Origin: Mailhella massiliensis
Lineage (GTDB): Bacteria > Desulfobacterota > Desulfovibrionia > Desulfovibrionales > Desulfovibrionaceae
Length of the DNA: 64,000 nt
Assembly (NCBI RefSeq): GCF_900155525.1
Contig: NZ_LT706952.1
Coordinates: forward strand, 1,208,639-1,272,638
Direction of reading: 5' to 3'
The translations under genes and the position numbers were made by a program. Positions 32,320 through 41,100 of this stretch are shown here, piece after piece. Position 1 is the stretch's first letter, and each line of letters starts with the position of its first letter. Below the pieces are notes generated by a model. It ran no database searches. It saw nothing but the letters and a program-made list of their open reading frames with translations, and was not told the DNA's origin.

Positions 32320-32849
32320 AAAGTCCCGAGGACACCATGGAACTCGGAGCCATGCTGGCCCGCGCCATGAGCGCCTCGAGCGTACGCAATCTGTACCTCT
32401 TTGCGGATCTCGGCGGAGGCAAGACCACCCTTGCGCGCGGCTTTGTTTCCGCGCTGCCCGGCGGAGACTGCGCCGAGGTGGCGAGCCCCAGCTTCACGCT
32501 GTGCAACGTGTACCCCACCCGGCCGGAAGTGCTGCACGCCGATCTGTACCGCCTTTCGGAAGGAGCCTCCCTGCCGGAGGAAATGGAAGAAATGCTGGAA
32601 GAAGGCGACCCGTTCCTGCTTCTGGAATGGCCGCAGTATCTTGCTCCCGGCCGACAGGCGGAGGAAAGGCTCGACGTGACTCTCCGCCCCGTGGACGGAG
32701 ACGGGGCAAAAGCGCTGGACAACAGTGACAAATCATGCAAAGCTTTCCGGCTGGCAAGCATCGAAGCCCGGGGAGAAAAGGCGGCTGCGCTCCTGCAGGG
32801 CCTGCGTCCCGCGCTTCAGATGCGTTTTTTGCCTGCTGATGAGGCTTAA
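32304..32849 (+). CDS. tsaE: tRNA t6A biosynthesis ATPase TsaE
   Basis: Works with TsaB and TsaD in forming threonylcarbamoyladenosine at tRNA position 37. 181 residues from MHLVLKSPEDTM, with AAGGAGG 5 bases upstream inside the end of nnr. Walker A is LGGGKTTLARG (Lys40), followed by SPSFTLCNVYP and LHADLYRL, then LLLEWPQY with the Glu/Trp of the family. The frame open to 32001 overlaps nnr and is not used. The tail is about 30 residues longer than usual. Confidence 0.94.
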   Translation: MHLVLKSPEDTMELGAMLARAMSASSVRNLYLFADLGGGKTTLARGFVSALPGGDCAEVASPSFTLCNVYPTRPEVLHADLYRLSEGASLPEEMEEMLEEGDPFLLLEWPQYLAPGRQAEERLDVTLRPVDGDGAKALDNSDKSCKAFRLASIEARGEKAAALLQGLRPALQMRFLPADEA

Positions 32850-32881
32850 CCGTTCCTTATCTCCTTTTTTCAGGATGTGCT

Positions 32882-34087
32882 ATGCGTATTCTTGTGCAGA
32901 AATTCGGAGGATCTTCCGTCGCCGACCTGGAGTGCATGAAAAAAGTGCGCGCCAAGGTGCTTGCCGCCCTTGAGGAAGGCAACAAGGTGGTGGTGGTCCT
33001 CTCCGCCCGTTACGGCCAGACCAACAGCCTGCTGGAAAGGGCCTACCAGTGGTCGGACGAACCTGATCCCGCGGAACTTGACGTTCTGCTTACCACCGGC
33101 GAGCAGGAATCGGTGGCGCTGTTTTCCATGCTCCTGCGCGACTCGGGCGTGAAGGCGCGCTCCTTCCTGGGTTTCCAGATTCCCATCGTCACCGACGACG
33201 CCTTCGGCAGCGCCCGTATCGACTCCATCAGCGCCGAGACCATCCGCGAAGCCTTCCAGACGTATGATGTGGTGGTCATGGCCGGCTTCCAGGGCCGCAC
33301 TCCCGACATGCGCCTCACCACGCTGGGGCGCGGCGGTTCCGACACCTCCGCCGTGGCCGTTGCCGCCGCTCTCGGCGAAGGCACCATATGCGATATCTAC
33401 ACCGACGTGGACGGCGTGTACACCACCGATCCGCGCATGTGCAAGGACGCCCACAAGATGGAGCGCATAAGCTACGACGAGATGCTGGAAATGGCCTCCA
33501 TGGGCGCCAAGGTTCTGCAAATCCGCTCCGTAGAAATCGCCGAAAAATATAATGTTCCTGTCCGGGTGCGTTCCACCTTCTCAAACGATCCGGGCACGCT
33601 GGTCACCAAGGAGGACAGTATGATGGAGTCCGTGCTCGTTTCGGGCATTGCATTTGACAAGGATCAGGCCAGGGTCACGCTCCGCGACGTGCATGACCGC
33701 CCGGGCTCCGCGGCCGGCATCTTCAGCCCGCTGGGCAACGCAGGCATCGTGGTGGACATGATCATCCAGACGGCCAGCCGCGACGGTGTGACCGACATGG
33801 CCTTCACCGTGTCCCGCAAGGACCTTAAGCGTACCCTGGAGGTGCTGGAAAAGGCCGCTCCTTCGTGCAGCAGCATCGAACATTCCTCCAATATCGCCAA
33901 GGTCTCCGTGGTGGGAGTGGGTATGCGCAACCACAGCGGCGCCGCCAGCCGCGCCTTCGACGCCCTCTACAAGGCGGGCATCAACCTCATCATGATCAGC
34001 ACCTCGGAAGTGAAGATTTCCTGCCTGGTGGACGAAGCCGATCTGGAACTGGCGGTGAACGTCCTGCACAAGGAATTCGATCTGTAG
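32882..34087 (+). CDS. lysC: Aspartate kinase
   Basis: Phosphorylates aspartate, the entry to Lys/Thr/Met synthesis. 401 residues: kinase domain with VQKFGGSSVAD (7-15), FQGRTPDMRLTTLGRGGSDTSAVAVAAAL and YTDVDGVYTTDPR; two ACT domains from about residue 247 (VLVSGIAFDKDQARVTLRDVHDRPGSAAGIF and AKVSVVGVGMRNHSGAASRAFDAL) for feedback control. An internal ribosome binding site and ATG precede the ACT domains (separate entry). Starts 32 bases after tsaE and ends at a terminator. Confidence 0.96.
   Translation: MRILVQKFGGSSVADLECMKKVRAKVLAALEEGNKVVVVLSARYGQTNSLLERAYQWSDEPDPAELDVLLTTGEQESVALFSMLLRDSGVKARSFLGFQIPIVTDDAFGSARIDSISAETIREAFQTYDVVVMAGFQGRTPDMRLTTLGRGGSDTSAVAVAAALGEGTICDIYTDVDGVYTTDPRMCKDAHKMERISYDEMLEMASMGAKVLQIRSVEIAEKYNVPVRVRSTFSNDPGTLVTKEDSMMESVLVSGIAFDKDQARVTLRDVHDRPGSAAGIFSPLGNAGIVVDMIIQTASRDGVTDMAFTVSRKDLKRTLEVLEKAAPSCSSIEHSSNIAKVSVVGVGMRNHSGAASRAFDALYKAGINLIMISTSEVKISCLVDEADLELAVNVLHKEFDL
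33608..33622 (+). promoter_or_regulatory. Internal ribosome binding site and start for a lysC beta subunit
   Basis: AAGGAGG (33608-33614) lies 5 bases before an in-frame ATG (33620, codon 247 of lysC). Translation from here would give a 155-residue protein of both ACT domains. Bacillus and Corynebacterium aspartokinases make such an overlapping beta subunit from an internal start at the same place. Use of this start here is inferred. Confidence 0.6.
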
Positions 34088-34119
34088 TCTCCGGGCCGCG
34101 CCCGGCGACATCGTTCATC

Positions 34120-34147
34120 AAAGGGGAGCATGCTCCCCTTTCTTTTT
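34120..34147 (+). terminator. Terminator of the lysC transcript
   Basis: AAAGGGGAGCA / TGCTCCCCTTT stem (11 bp, near-zero loop) followed by CTTTTTC, 32 bases after the lysC stop. Confidence 0.88.
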
Positions 34148-34289
34148 CGGACAGGCCCCGTCCGTGCCGCGTACGGGCGGGGCAATACGCAAAAACGCAG
34201 GCCCCTGTTCCGCCGCGTAAAGCCGTATGCGCCGCCCTTCCGGCACACGGGGCTCCTCCCGTTCCAGGGGCGCACACCGGAGAGCCGCC

Positions 34290-34640
34290 ATGACGCTTCA
34301 TCTCCCCATTCCTCTCATCACCGTCGTCCTGCTCATAGGCTCCAACATCTTCATGACCTATGCCTGGTACGGACATCTGCGCCACCATTCCCTGACCTTC
34401 ATCGGCGCCATTCTCGTCAGCTGGGGCATAGCCTTCTTTGAATACTGCCTGCAGGTACCCGCCAACCGCGTGGGGTACGGCTATTTTTCCGCCGCGGAGC
34501 TCAAGACCATACAGGAAGTCATTTCCCTGACCATCTTCGGCATCTTCTCCACGGTATACCTCGGAGAAAGCCTCACCTGGAACCATGCCATAGGCTTTGC
34601 CCTCATCGTGGCCGGGGCCTTCTTCGTGTTCAAGGGCTGA
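34290..34640 (+). CDS. DMT-superfamily (DUF486) small membrane protein
   Basis: 116 residues, four membrane helices: LITVVLLIGSNIFMTYAWYG, LTFIGAILVSWGIAFFEYCLQVP, QEVISLTIFGIFSTVYLGE and WNHAIGFALIVAGAFFVFKG. The VPANRVGY and LGESLTWNH segments match the DUF486 family of uncharacterised proteins related to small drug/metabolite transporters. GGAGAG precedes the ATG at 34290; the frame open to 34227 lacks a start signal. Confidence 0.88.
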   Translation: MTLHLPIPLITVVLLIGSNIFMTYAWYGHLRHHSLTFIGAILVSWGIAFFEYCLQVPANRVGYGYFSAAELKTIQEVISLTIFGIFSTVYLGESLTWNHAIGFALIVAGAFFVFKG

Positions 34641-34737
34641 ACCGGGCGGCTCTGCCGGAAACGCCCTTTTCCCCTGAGGCGGTGCCTGCGCCGCCTTTTT
34701 CCGCCGCGTCGCACGTTCTCAGGATAAGGACCAACGC

Positions 34738-37191
34738 ATGATCTGCCACGTCGCCCTGTGCTCCCCCCCCTATGCCACGCTGAGCTATCTCACCCCGGAG
34801 GAATTTCCGGGCTTTTCCTGGCAGCCGGGCATACGCGTGGCCGTTCCGCTCGGAAACGGAGCCATACGCGCGGGAGTCATCGTCGCCGTCTTTTCCGAAG
34901 ACGACGAAAACGCGGAACACGGCGTCTTCTCCGGGCAGCACGCCATGCCCCGGAAAGAAGGCATCACGCTGCGCCCCCTTACCTGGCCGCTGGAAAAAAC
35001 GCCGCTTCTTCCCGCCGACTACATGGATACCGTGGCGCAGCTTGCCGCCCGCCAGTACTCCTCGCCGGGGCGCATTCTCGGCAATCTTCTGCCCCAGGGG
35101 CTGCGCATCACGGCGCGTATCCGCGTGCGCCAGTACCTGCCCGACCTGAACGGCAAGGGCCGCAGGCCGAGACTTTTCGCCCTGCGGGACATTCCTTCCA
35201 TGCCGCAGGCCGAACGCGCATCGCTGGCGCAGGACTTCATGAACGGCCGGGCGGAACTTCTCATGCTGGCGGAAGACGCGGCGCAGGGCGAACTGTGCGC
35301 TCTTGCCTGCGATCCGCCCTGGCCCGTGCGGCCTCATGCGGCCAGACAGCGCGAAGTGCTGGACTGGCTGCTGAAGAACGGCGTCTGTTCCCGCAAAAAA
35401 CTGCGCGAGGCCCTGCCGGACAGCGGCCCTGCGCTGACGAGTCTTGTCAAGAACAAGCTGGTGGAGCTGCGCCCCTGCGATACGGAGGAGGACGAAGCCG
35501 AACCCGGGGAAGACCTGCTTCCGCCGCCGGAGGCTCCCTTTACCCTCAGCGAGGAACAGCAGGCCGCGCTCGACGGCTACTGCAGGGAAATGGATGCGCT
35601 GGCGGAAGGGCAGGAGCGCCCCTCCCCTCACCTTCTTTTCGGCATCACGGGCAGCGGCAAGACCGCCGTGTATCTGGAACTTGCCCGGGCCTGCCTCGCG
35701 CGGGGACGCTCGGCCCTCATTCTCGCGCCGGAAGTGGCCATCGCCCTCAAGCTCAGGCGCGACGCCGCGGAGCGCTTTCCCGGCACGCCGCTGTTCTTCT
35801 ATCACGGCTACCAGAGTCAGCAGCAGAGGGAACGCACCTTCCGCCGCCTTGCCGCACGCAAGGAGCCGTGCCTCATCATCGGCACGCGCTCGGCTCTTTT
35901 TCTGCCCATGCCTCCCCTCGGCGCGATCGTGCTGGATGAAGAGCACGACGGTTCCTTCAAGCAGGAAGACCGTCTGCCCTATCAGGCCAAGGAGGTGGCC
36001 TGGGAAAGAGCGCGCAGGCACAGGGCCCTGCTTATCCTGGGTTCCGCCACACCGGACATCAAAACCTTCCACGCCGCCATGGAAGGGGCCTTTCCTCTGG
36101 CAAGACTGACGCACCGCGCGGGAGGGGGGAGCCTTCCCGTCATAGAACTGGTGGACATCAGGGAACAGCCCTCTTCGCGCCTGCTGTCTCCGCGAGCCGT
36201 GGAGGCGCTGCGGGAAACGGTGCAGAAAGGGGAGCAGGCCGTCGTTCTGCTCAACCGCCGCGGCTATTCCCCCCTCATGTACTGCCTGGACTGCGGTACC
36301 GTGGCCAAATGCCCCCACTGCGACATCGCCCTCACCTACCATAAGAAGCGCGAACAACTGGTCTGCCATTACTGCGGCCATACCCGTCCCTACCCCTCGC
36401 CCTGTGAAAAATGCGGAGGCATGAACTTTCTGCCCATGGGAGAGGGAACGGAAAAACTGGAAGAAAGCCTGGCCGGCGAAGAACTGGCCGGCGCGCTCCC
36501 CCCCGGAGGACGCGTACTCCGGCTCGACCGCGACAGCACGGCAAGGCCCGGCCGCATGGAGGAAATCCTTTCCGCGTTTGCCAGGCAGGAGGCGCAGGTA
36601 CTCGTGGGCACGCAGATGCTCTCCAAGGGGCATCACTTTCCCAACGTCACCCTTGCCGTGGTGGCCGACGGCGACATGGGGCTGAACATGCCCGACTACC
36701 GTTCGGCGGAACGCACCTTCCAGCTTCTGGTACAGTCCTCGGGACGCGCCGGGCGGGGCGAAAAGCCGGGACGCGTGCTCATCCAGACGCGGGACATTCA
36801 TCATTACTGCTGGAAGTTCGTGGAAAACGGCGACTATGAAGGTTTTTACGAACACGAGATAGCCCTGCGCAGACAGCGGCGCTATCCCCCCTTCGTCAAG
36901 CTTGCCCTCATACGTCTTTCCTATCCCTGGGACTGGAACGAAGGCCAGAAATATGTGAACGCCTTCGCCTCCGCATTGAGAAAGCACGGCAGGGAGCTCG
37001 GGCTTACCGTACTCGGCCCGGCCCCCGCTCCGCTTGCCCGCATACAGGGCCGTTCGCGCTTCCAGTGCCTCATCAAGGCGGGCGCATGGCACGTCGTGCG
37101 GCAGGCCTACGCCCTGGCGCTCAGAGACATGGGGAACCTTCAGCACGACTTGCGCATCTCGCTGGACCTCGACCCGGTGAACATGCTCTGA
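34738..37191 (+). CDS. priA: Primosomal replication protein N' (PriA helicase)
   Basis: Restarts stalled replication forks by loading the replisome. 817 residues. N-terminal DNA-binding region (about 1-250), then the helicase: Walker A FGITGSGKTAVYLEL, LDEEHDGSFKQED (DEEH box), LILGSATPDIKT, the eight-cysteine zinc module CLDCGTVAKCPHC...CHYCGHTRPYPSPCEKCGG, LVGTQMLSKGHHFPNVTLA and QSSGRAGRGEKPG. Full length. AGGATAAGGA precedes the ATG. Confidence 0.96.
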   Translation: MICHVALCSPPYATLSYLTPEEFPGFSWQPGIRVAVPLGNGAIRAGVIVAVFSEDDENAEHGVFSGQHAMPRKEGITLRPLTWPLEKTPLLPADYMDTVAQLAARQYSSPGRILGNLLPQGLRITARIRVRQYLPDLNGKGRRPRLFALRDIPSMPQAERASLAQDFMNGRAELLMLAEDAAQGELCALACDPPWPVRPHAARQREVLDWLLKNGVCSRKKLREALPDSGPALTSLVKNKLVELRPCDTEEDEAEPGEDLLPPPEAPFTLSEEQQAALDGYCREMDALAEGQERPSPHLLFGITGSGKTAVYLELARACLARGRSALILAPEVAIALKLRRDAAERFPGTPLFFYHGYQSQQQRERTFRRLAARKEPCLIIGTRSALFLPMPPLGAIVLDEEHDGSFKQEDRLPYQAKEVAWERARRHRALLILGSATPDIKTFHAAMEGAFPLARLTHRAGGGSLPVIELVDIREQPSSRLLSPRAVEALRETVQKGEQAVVLLNRRGYSPLMYCLDCGTVAKCPHCDIALTYHKKREQLVCHYCGHTRPYPSPCEKCGGMNFLPMGEGTEKLEESLAGEELAGALPPGGRVLRLDRDSTARPGRMEEILSAFARQEAQVLVGTQMLSKGHHFPNVTLAVVADGDMGLNMPDYRSAERTFQLLVQSSGRAGRGEKPGRVLIQTRDIHHYCWKFVENGDYEGFYEHEIALRRQRRYPPFVKLALIRLSYPWDWNEGQKYVNAFASALRKHGRELGLTVLGPAPAPLARIQGRSRFQCLIKAGAWHVVRQAYALALRDMGNLQHDLRISLDLDPVNML

Positions 37192-37318
37192 AGTTTCCGG
37201 GCGGAAGGCGCTCCCGCTGCCGGCAACAGAAAGATTTCCCCAGAACGGCGGGGGACGCCCGTCTTCCCCCGGCCGTTCATGCCGGAATGGGGCCCCCTGC
37301 CCCGGACAATGCGCGCAG

Positions 37319-37358
37319 AAAAGGCCGGGCCTCCCGGCAGGGAGGCTCCGGCCCTTCA
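37319..37358 (-). terminator. Terminator after the exported protein gene
   Basis: Read leftwards, a long GC stem (GGCCGGAGCCTCCC / GGGAGGCCCGGCC, one bulge) is followed by TTTTCTG. It lies about 30 bases after the stop at 37387. Confidence 0.75.
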
Positions 37359-37386
37359 AAGGTCCGTCCGGGAACCTGAAACAGGG

Positions 37387-37815
37387 TTAGAACTTATACA
37401 CATCCAGCGAAATGGCCGAAGAAGGTTCTCCGTCCTCGCCGGGGAACACGCGGGCGCGCACCTTGTCGCCCTTCTTCAGATCGGCGATGCCCTTCTTGGT
37501 TTCCCAAGTGAAGATGTCGGCGTACACGTTTTCAACAAGCGTGTTGTCCGTCACCTTGATGGTGGAAAACCCGCCTTCCTTGTCCTTGAGGGAGAAGGTG
37601 CCGTTCTTCATGTCCACGCTCTCCACCACGCCGCGTTCCACAAGGAACAGCGGGAAGGTGACCACGATTTCCTCACTGGGGGCCACGATCACGAAGGGAG
37701 TATCGGCCACGGTCTGCTTCGCCTTGGGAGCGGGAGCGTTGTCGGCGGCAAAGGCCAGCGCGGGAGCCAGGATGATACCACAGCAAAAACCGGTGAACAG
37801 AGTTTTGATGCGCAT
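37387..37815 (-). CDS. Exported protein of unknown function
   Basis: 142 residues with a clear signal peptide (MRIKTLFTGFCCGIILAPALAFA-AD). The mature ~118 residues look like small beta-barrel modules: VVESVDMKNGTFSLKDKEGGFSTIKVTDNTLVENVYADIFTWE and LKKGDKVRARVFPGEDGEPSSAISLDVYKF, resembling the OB/DUF5666-like pattern of periplasmic proteins. No catalytic motif. It lies 18 bases downstream of the class IV aminotransferase gene on the same strand. Function unknown. Confidence 0.8.
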   Translation of the reverse strand: MRIKTLFTGFCCGIILAPALAFAADNAPAPKAKQTVADTPFVIVAPSEEIVVTFPLFLVERGVVESVDMKNGTFSLKDKEGGFSTIKVTDNTLVENVYADIFTWETKKGIADLKKGDKVRARVFPGEDGEPSSAISLDVYKF

Positions 37816-37833
37816 GAGTTCCTCACTTGTTGA

Positions 37834-38784
37834 TCATTCGAGGAACGGCACGCCTCCGGTCACAAGAGCGTCATGCAGCAGATGGCGCAGCCTGTCCGCA
37901 ATGGGACCGGGGCGGCCGTCGCCTACGGGCTTGCCGTTGTAGTGCGTGACCGCCACGCACTCGCATGTAGTACCAAGTACCAGAATCTCGGAAGCCTGTT
38001 CCAGTATTTCTTCCGTGATATCGGTGAGAACTACGCTCATGAACGCCTTTGCCAGATCCATGGCCAGAATGGCCGTGGTGCCGGGCAGCGCATGACGGAA
38101 GTTGGGAAGCAGCAGCCTTCCCTCCCTGTCCACCATGGCCACGTTGGCAATGGCCGCTTCGGCAAGGTATCCCCGCTCGTCGAAGGAGAAGGTGAGGTCC
38201 ACGCCCTTTTCCCTGGCCTCCATGGCCATGAGGGCGTTGGCAAGATAGTTGGTGGATTTGATCTGCGCGAGCCACTCCTGCTTGGCGGGCACGTCGCTTT
38301 TCGCCGCGGTAAGCCCCTTGAGCCAGAAGGATTCCTGAAGGGGGGCGCCCTTGGTGGCCACGACGTACAGGCTTGTTTCCGGGCATTCGGCAGGGTCCAC
38401 GCCGAGGCCGCCGCAGCCGCGCCCGAGCAGCACCTTGAGCCCGCCGGAAGCTTCGCCGCCGGCCTTCGCCACGGTGAGCATGATGTCCCGGAGCTGTTCC
38501 CACGAACAGGGGGGCGCAAGCTTCAGCCTTTCGGCGGAATGCCTCATGCGGGCAAGGTGCGCGTCAAGCTGCACTATGCGTCCTTCCAGAAAGGACAGAC
38601 TTTCGAAAATGGCGTCGCCGCGGTGCACCATGTGGTCGTCCAGCGGCACCAGAAGGAACCTTGCATCCCTGCACACGGCTCCCATGCGGTGTTCATAGAA
38701 CGCCGTGACCTTTGCCGCGCCGTGACGCGGCAGTTCCATAAGCTTTGCCGTCCAGGCGGCGGCATCAAGAACGGGAACGGACAT
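37834..38784 (-). CDS. Class IV PLP aminotransferase
   Basis: 316 residues from the ATG at 38784, which has GAGAGGTGA just upstream; a GTG two codons earlier is less likely. Fold-type IV: DDHMVHRGDAIFESLSFLEGRIVQLDAHLARMRHS at the N-terminus, catalytic Lys in AQIKSTNYLANALMAMEA, and AEAAIANVAMVDREGRLLLP with the PLP Glu. The family includes branched-chain and D-amino-acid transaminases and aminodeoxychorismate lyase; the sequence alone does not choose between these. Ends 18 bases before the exported-protein gene. Confidence 0.88.
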   Translation of the reverse strand: MSVPVLDAAAWTAKLMELPRHGAAKVTAFYEHRMGAVCRDARFLLVPLDDHMVHRGDAIFESLSFLEGRIVQLDAHLARMRHSAERLKLAPPCSWEQLRDIMLTVAKAGGEASGGLKVLLGRGCGGLGVDPAECPETSLYVVATKGAPLQESFWLKGLTAAKSDVPAKQEWLAQIKSTNYLANALMAMEAREKGVDLTFSFDERGYLAEAAIANVAMVDREGRLLLPNFRHALPGTTAILAMDLAKAFMSVVLTDITEEILEQASEILVLGTTCECVAVTHYNGKPVGDGRPGPIADRLRHLLHDALVTGGVPFLE

Positions 38785-38904
38785 GATCACCTCTCACATC
38801 TGGCCGCACGGCCAGGATTTTCCCCCGGAAAAAGCCGGAGGACGCGCCTTAGGCTATAACGCAAAAAAAACAGGGAGTACAGCGCGCCGCCCTTTTCCCG
38901 GACA

Positions 38905-38930
38905 AGAAAAAAGGCCCGCCGAAGCGGGCC
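38905..38930 (-). terminator. Terminator of the IHF/HU gene
   Basis: Read leftwards, GGCCCGC-TTCG-GCGGGCC is followed by TTTTTTCTTG. It starts 21 bases after the stop at 38952. Confidence 0.92.
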
Positions 38931-38951
38931 CCTTCAAGCTGTATGCGGCGT

Positions 38952-39257
38952 TTATGCTTCTTCGCCGCCGTTGAGCTCCATGCGGAACTTGCGGGAGAGG
39001 CGGAACACCACGACCTTGCGCGGAGGCAGGGTGATGGATTCGTCGGTCTGGGGGTTGCGCCCCTTGCGGGCGTTCTTGTCGTAGGCTTCAAACTTGCCGA
39101 AACCACTGATCAGAAGCGCGTCGTCCTTCTTGATGGCCTGCTTCATCAGCAAAAGCAGATTTTCAACGATATTCTTTACTTCCGCACGGTTGCGGCCAAG
39201 ATTCTTGTCGTTGTACACCGCTTCCACAATGTCTGCCTTGGTAAGAGCCTTATTCAT
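38952..39257 (-). CDS. HU/IHF-family DNA-binding protein (IHF alpha-like)
   Basis: 101 residues, nucleoid protein that bends DNA. LTKADIVEAVYNDKNLGRNRAEVKNIVENLLLLM is the helical body; LLISGFGKFEAYDKNARKGRNPQTDESITLPPRKVVVFRLSRKFR is the beta-arm with the tip RNPQT that inserts a Pro into the minor groove. The sequence is nearer to IHF alpha than to HU. GGAGG lies before the ATG; 33 bases downstream of the HIT gene. Confidence 0.92.
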   Translation of the reverse strand: MNKALTKADIVEAVYNDKNLGRNRAEVKNIVENLLLLMKQAIKKDDALLISGFGKFEAYDKNARKGRNPQTDESITLPPRKVVVFRLSRKFRMELNGGEEA

Positions 39258-39290
39258 ATGTTCCTCCTGCCACTCCTTCCTGAAGACGGA

Positions 39291-39713
39291 TTATTTTTCC
39301 AGGTACGAAGCCACCTTGGCGGCCATGTCCTGCATGGCTGCGGCGTCGGGATACTTCCCCTGCTCCCATACGCCGAGACCGTCCCCGTCGAAACGGGGAA
39401 TAATATGCCAATGGATATGAAACATGGTCTGCCCGGCGGATAATCCGTTATTCTGCATGACGTTGAATCCCGAAGCGCCGGTAGCGCCCATCACGGCGGC
39501 GCCCACCTTCTTCAGAGCCGAAAACACCGCCGTCCCGAGTTCGCAGGGCACATGAAGCATATCCTTGTAATGCTCCTTGGGAATGACCAGCGTATGCCCG
39601 GGATGGACAGGAGAAAGATCCAGAAACGCCAGGACACTATCATCCTCATATACTTTCGCACAGGGAATTTCTCCCTTTGCAATGAGGCAGAAAATACATT
39701 TTTCTTCAGACAT
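39291..39713 (-). CDS. HIT-family nucleotide hydrolase
   Basis: 140 residues from MSEEKCIFCLIAKGEIPC. The catalytic histidine triad is MFHIHWHIIPRFDGD (H-x-H-x-H). A short Cys motif (CIFC...) with His at DLSPVHPGHTLVIPKEHY gives the zinc site of HINT-type proteins. It splits nucleoside phosphoramidates or dinucleotides; exact substrate unknown. Start has GGAGG about 12 bases upstream. Confidence 0.92.
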   Translation of the reverse strand: MSEEKCIFCLIAKGEIPCAKVYEDDSVLAFLDLSPVHPGHTLVIPKEHYKDMLHVPCELGTAVFSALKKVGAAVMGATGASGFNVMQNNGLSAGQTMFHIHWHIIPRFDGDGLGVWEQGKYPDAAAMQDMAAKVASYLEK

Positions 39714-39820
39714 GACAGTACAGACCTCCAAAGACCTCCCGAGTTTTTAACACGGGGGATACCTTGCCATCCTAAACGCTAGCGATTAGAACATCAAGAG
39801 CTTTCTTCCGAGGCGAAAAA

Positions 39821-40891
39821 ATGTCGACATTCTTTTTTACGCCCGCCGTTCACCATGGTCGGAGCGTCCGTTTCCATACAGGGGAAAGACAATACAGAGC
39901 CGGGCGCATATTTCCGGTTTTTCTGCCTTTTCTCGGCTGCCCCGGTCAATGCGTCTACTGCGCGCAGGACAAGCAGACCGGGCATGAAGTACCTTCCGGC
40001 ACAAAGGAAATTCTTGCCGAAGCCCGTATTCTTCTGGAAAAAGCATCTCCCTGCACGGCACGGGAAGAGAGAGAACTCGCCTTTTACGGCGGGACCTTCA
40101 CCGCTCTGCCGGAGTCGGAGCGTGCCCTCTGCCTTGAATTTCTGCAGAACATGCGTTCCTGCGGGCGCGTCACCCGTGCCCGCTGTTCCACCAGACCCGA
40201 CGCGCTTTCCCCCGCCGTACTGAAGGAACTGCTTATTGCCGGCGTCGATCTTGTGGAACTCGGGATACAGAGCTTCGATGATGAAGCCCTCGCCCTTTCC
40301 CGCCGCGGCTACTCGGGAAGCGGGGCCGAGGCCGGATGCAGGGCCGTTGCCGGGGCCGGTCTCTCGCTCGGCATACAGCTTCTTCCCGGAATGCCGGGAA
40401 GCACGCCCGAGGTCTTTCTGGCCGACGTGGAAAAGGCGCTCTCTCTTTCTCCCGCCTGTCTGCGCTTCTATCCCTGCCTTGTGCCCGAGGGGACGGTGCT
40501 TGCCCGGTGGTACCGCGAGGGCAGCTACCGCCCCTGGAGCGTGGAAGATACCGTCCGTACTCTGGGAACGGCGCTGCACATGGCCTGGAAGGCGCGCGTG
40601 CCCGTCATTCGTCTGGCCGTGGCGCCGGAACCGGCCTTCGACAGGGCGCTTATTGCCGGCCCCCGTCACCCCGCCCTCGGAGCGCTCATCCAGGCCGAGT
40701 CCCTGCTTTCCGCCGCGAAGGAAGCCCGGGACGCGCTGGGCAGAGAACCGGAACGGCTGGTGCTTCCCCGTTTCTGTCAGGGATTTCTCTACGGCGACAG
40801 GGGAGCGCTGAAAAAGCGCTGGAGTATGCTCGGCCTGGGGCCTGAGCGCATCGTGTTCGACGCTCACGCCCATGAGGCGGAACTGTTCTGA
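39821..40891 (+). CDS. Radical SAM protein, Elp3-like
   Basis: 356 residues. The cluster motif is C40-x3-C44-x2-C47 (LGCPGQCVYCAQDKQ). Further radical SAM signs: LAFYGGTFTALP, RCSTRPDALSP, VDLVELGIQSFDDEALALSRRGY and LGIQLLPGMPGST. This is the catalytic half of the Elp3/COG1243 and HemN-like group, without a GNAT domain; similar proteins are annotated as tRNA-modification or unknown radical SAM enzymes. The C-terminus (RFCQGFLYGDRGALKK) looks like a small extra domain. Convergent to HIT; no clear promoter seen. Confidence 0.85.
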   Translation: MSTFFFTPAVHHGRSVRFHTGERQYRAGRIFPVFLPFLGCPGQCVYCAQDKQTGHEVPSGTKEILAEARILLEKASPCTAREERELAFYGGTFTALPESERALCLEFLQNMRSCGRVTRARCSTRPDALSPAVLKELLIAGVDLVELGIQSFDDEALALSRRGYSGSGAEAGCRAVAGAGLSLGIQLLPGMPGSTPEVFLADVEKALSLSPACLRFYPCLVPEGTVLARWYREGSYRPWSVEDTVRTLGTALHMAWKARVPVIRLAVAPEPAFDRALIAGPRHPALGALIQAESLLSAAKEARDALGREPERLVLPRFCQGFLYGDRGALKKRWSMLGLGPERIVFDAHAHEAELF

Positions 40892-41025
40892 AAAATCCGC
40901 CCCGGGAAAAACGCATAAGGGCGAGTCTCCCGCGTCGCCGTCATGTCCGCCCCGGAAAAACGGCCGCCGCACGGCGTTTTACCGGGGGGAATGACGCGAA
41001 ACCGGCTCTTTTCTCCTTCCGGGGC

Positions 41026-41053
41026 TTGACGCTCCCCCCTTTTGACGTATGTT
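41026..41053 (+). promoter_or_regulatory. Promoter of topA
   Basis: TTGACG (41026-41031), 16-base spacer, TATGTT (41048-41053), 47 bases before the topA ATG. Confidence 0.6.
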
Positions 41054-41100
41054 CCTTGAGGCGGGAAATTTCCCTCCAAATTCCTATCTGCGAGCGTTGT

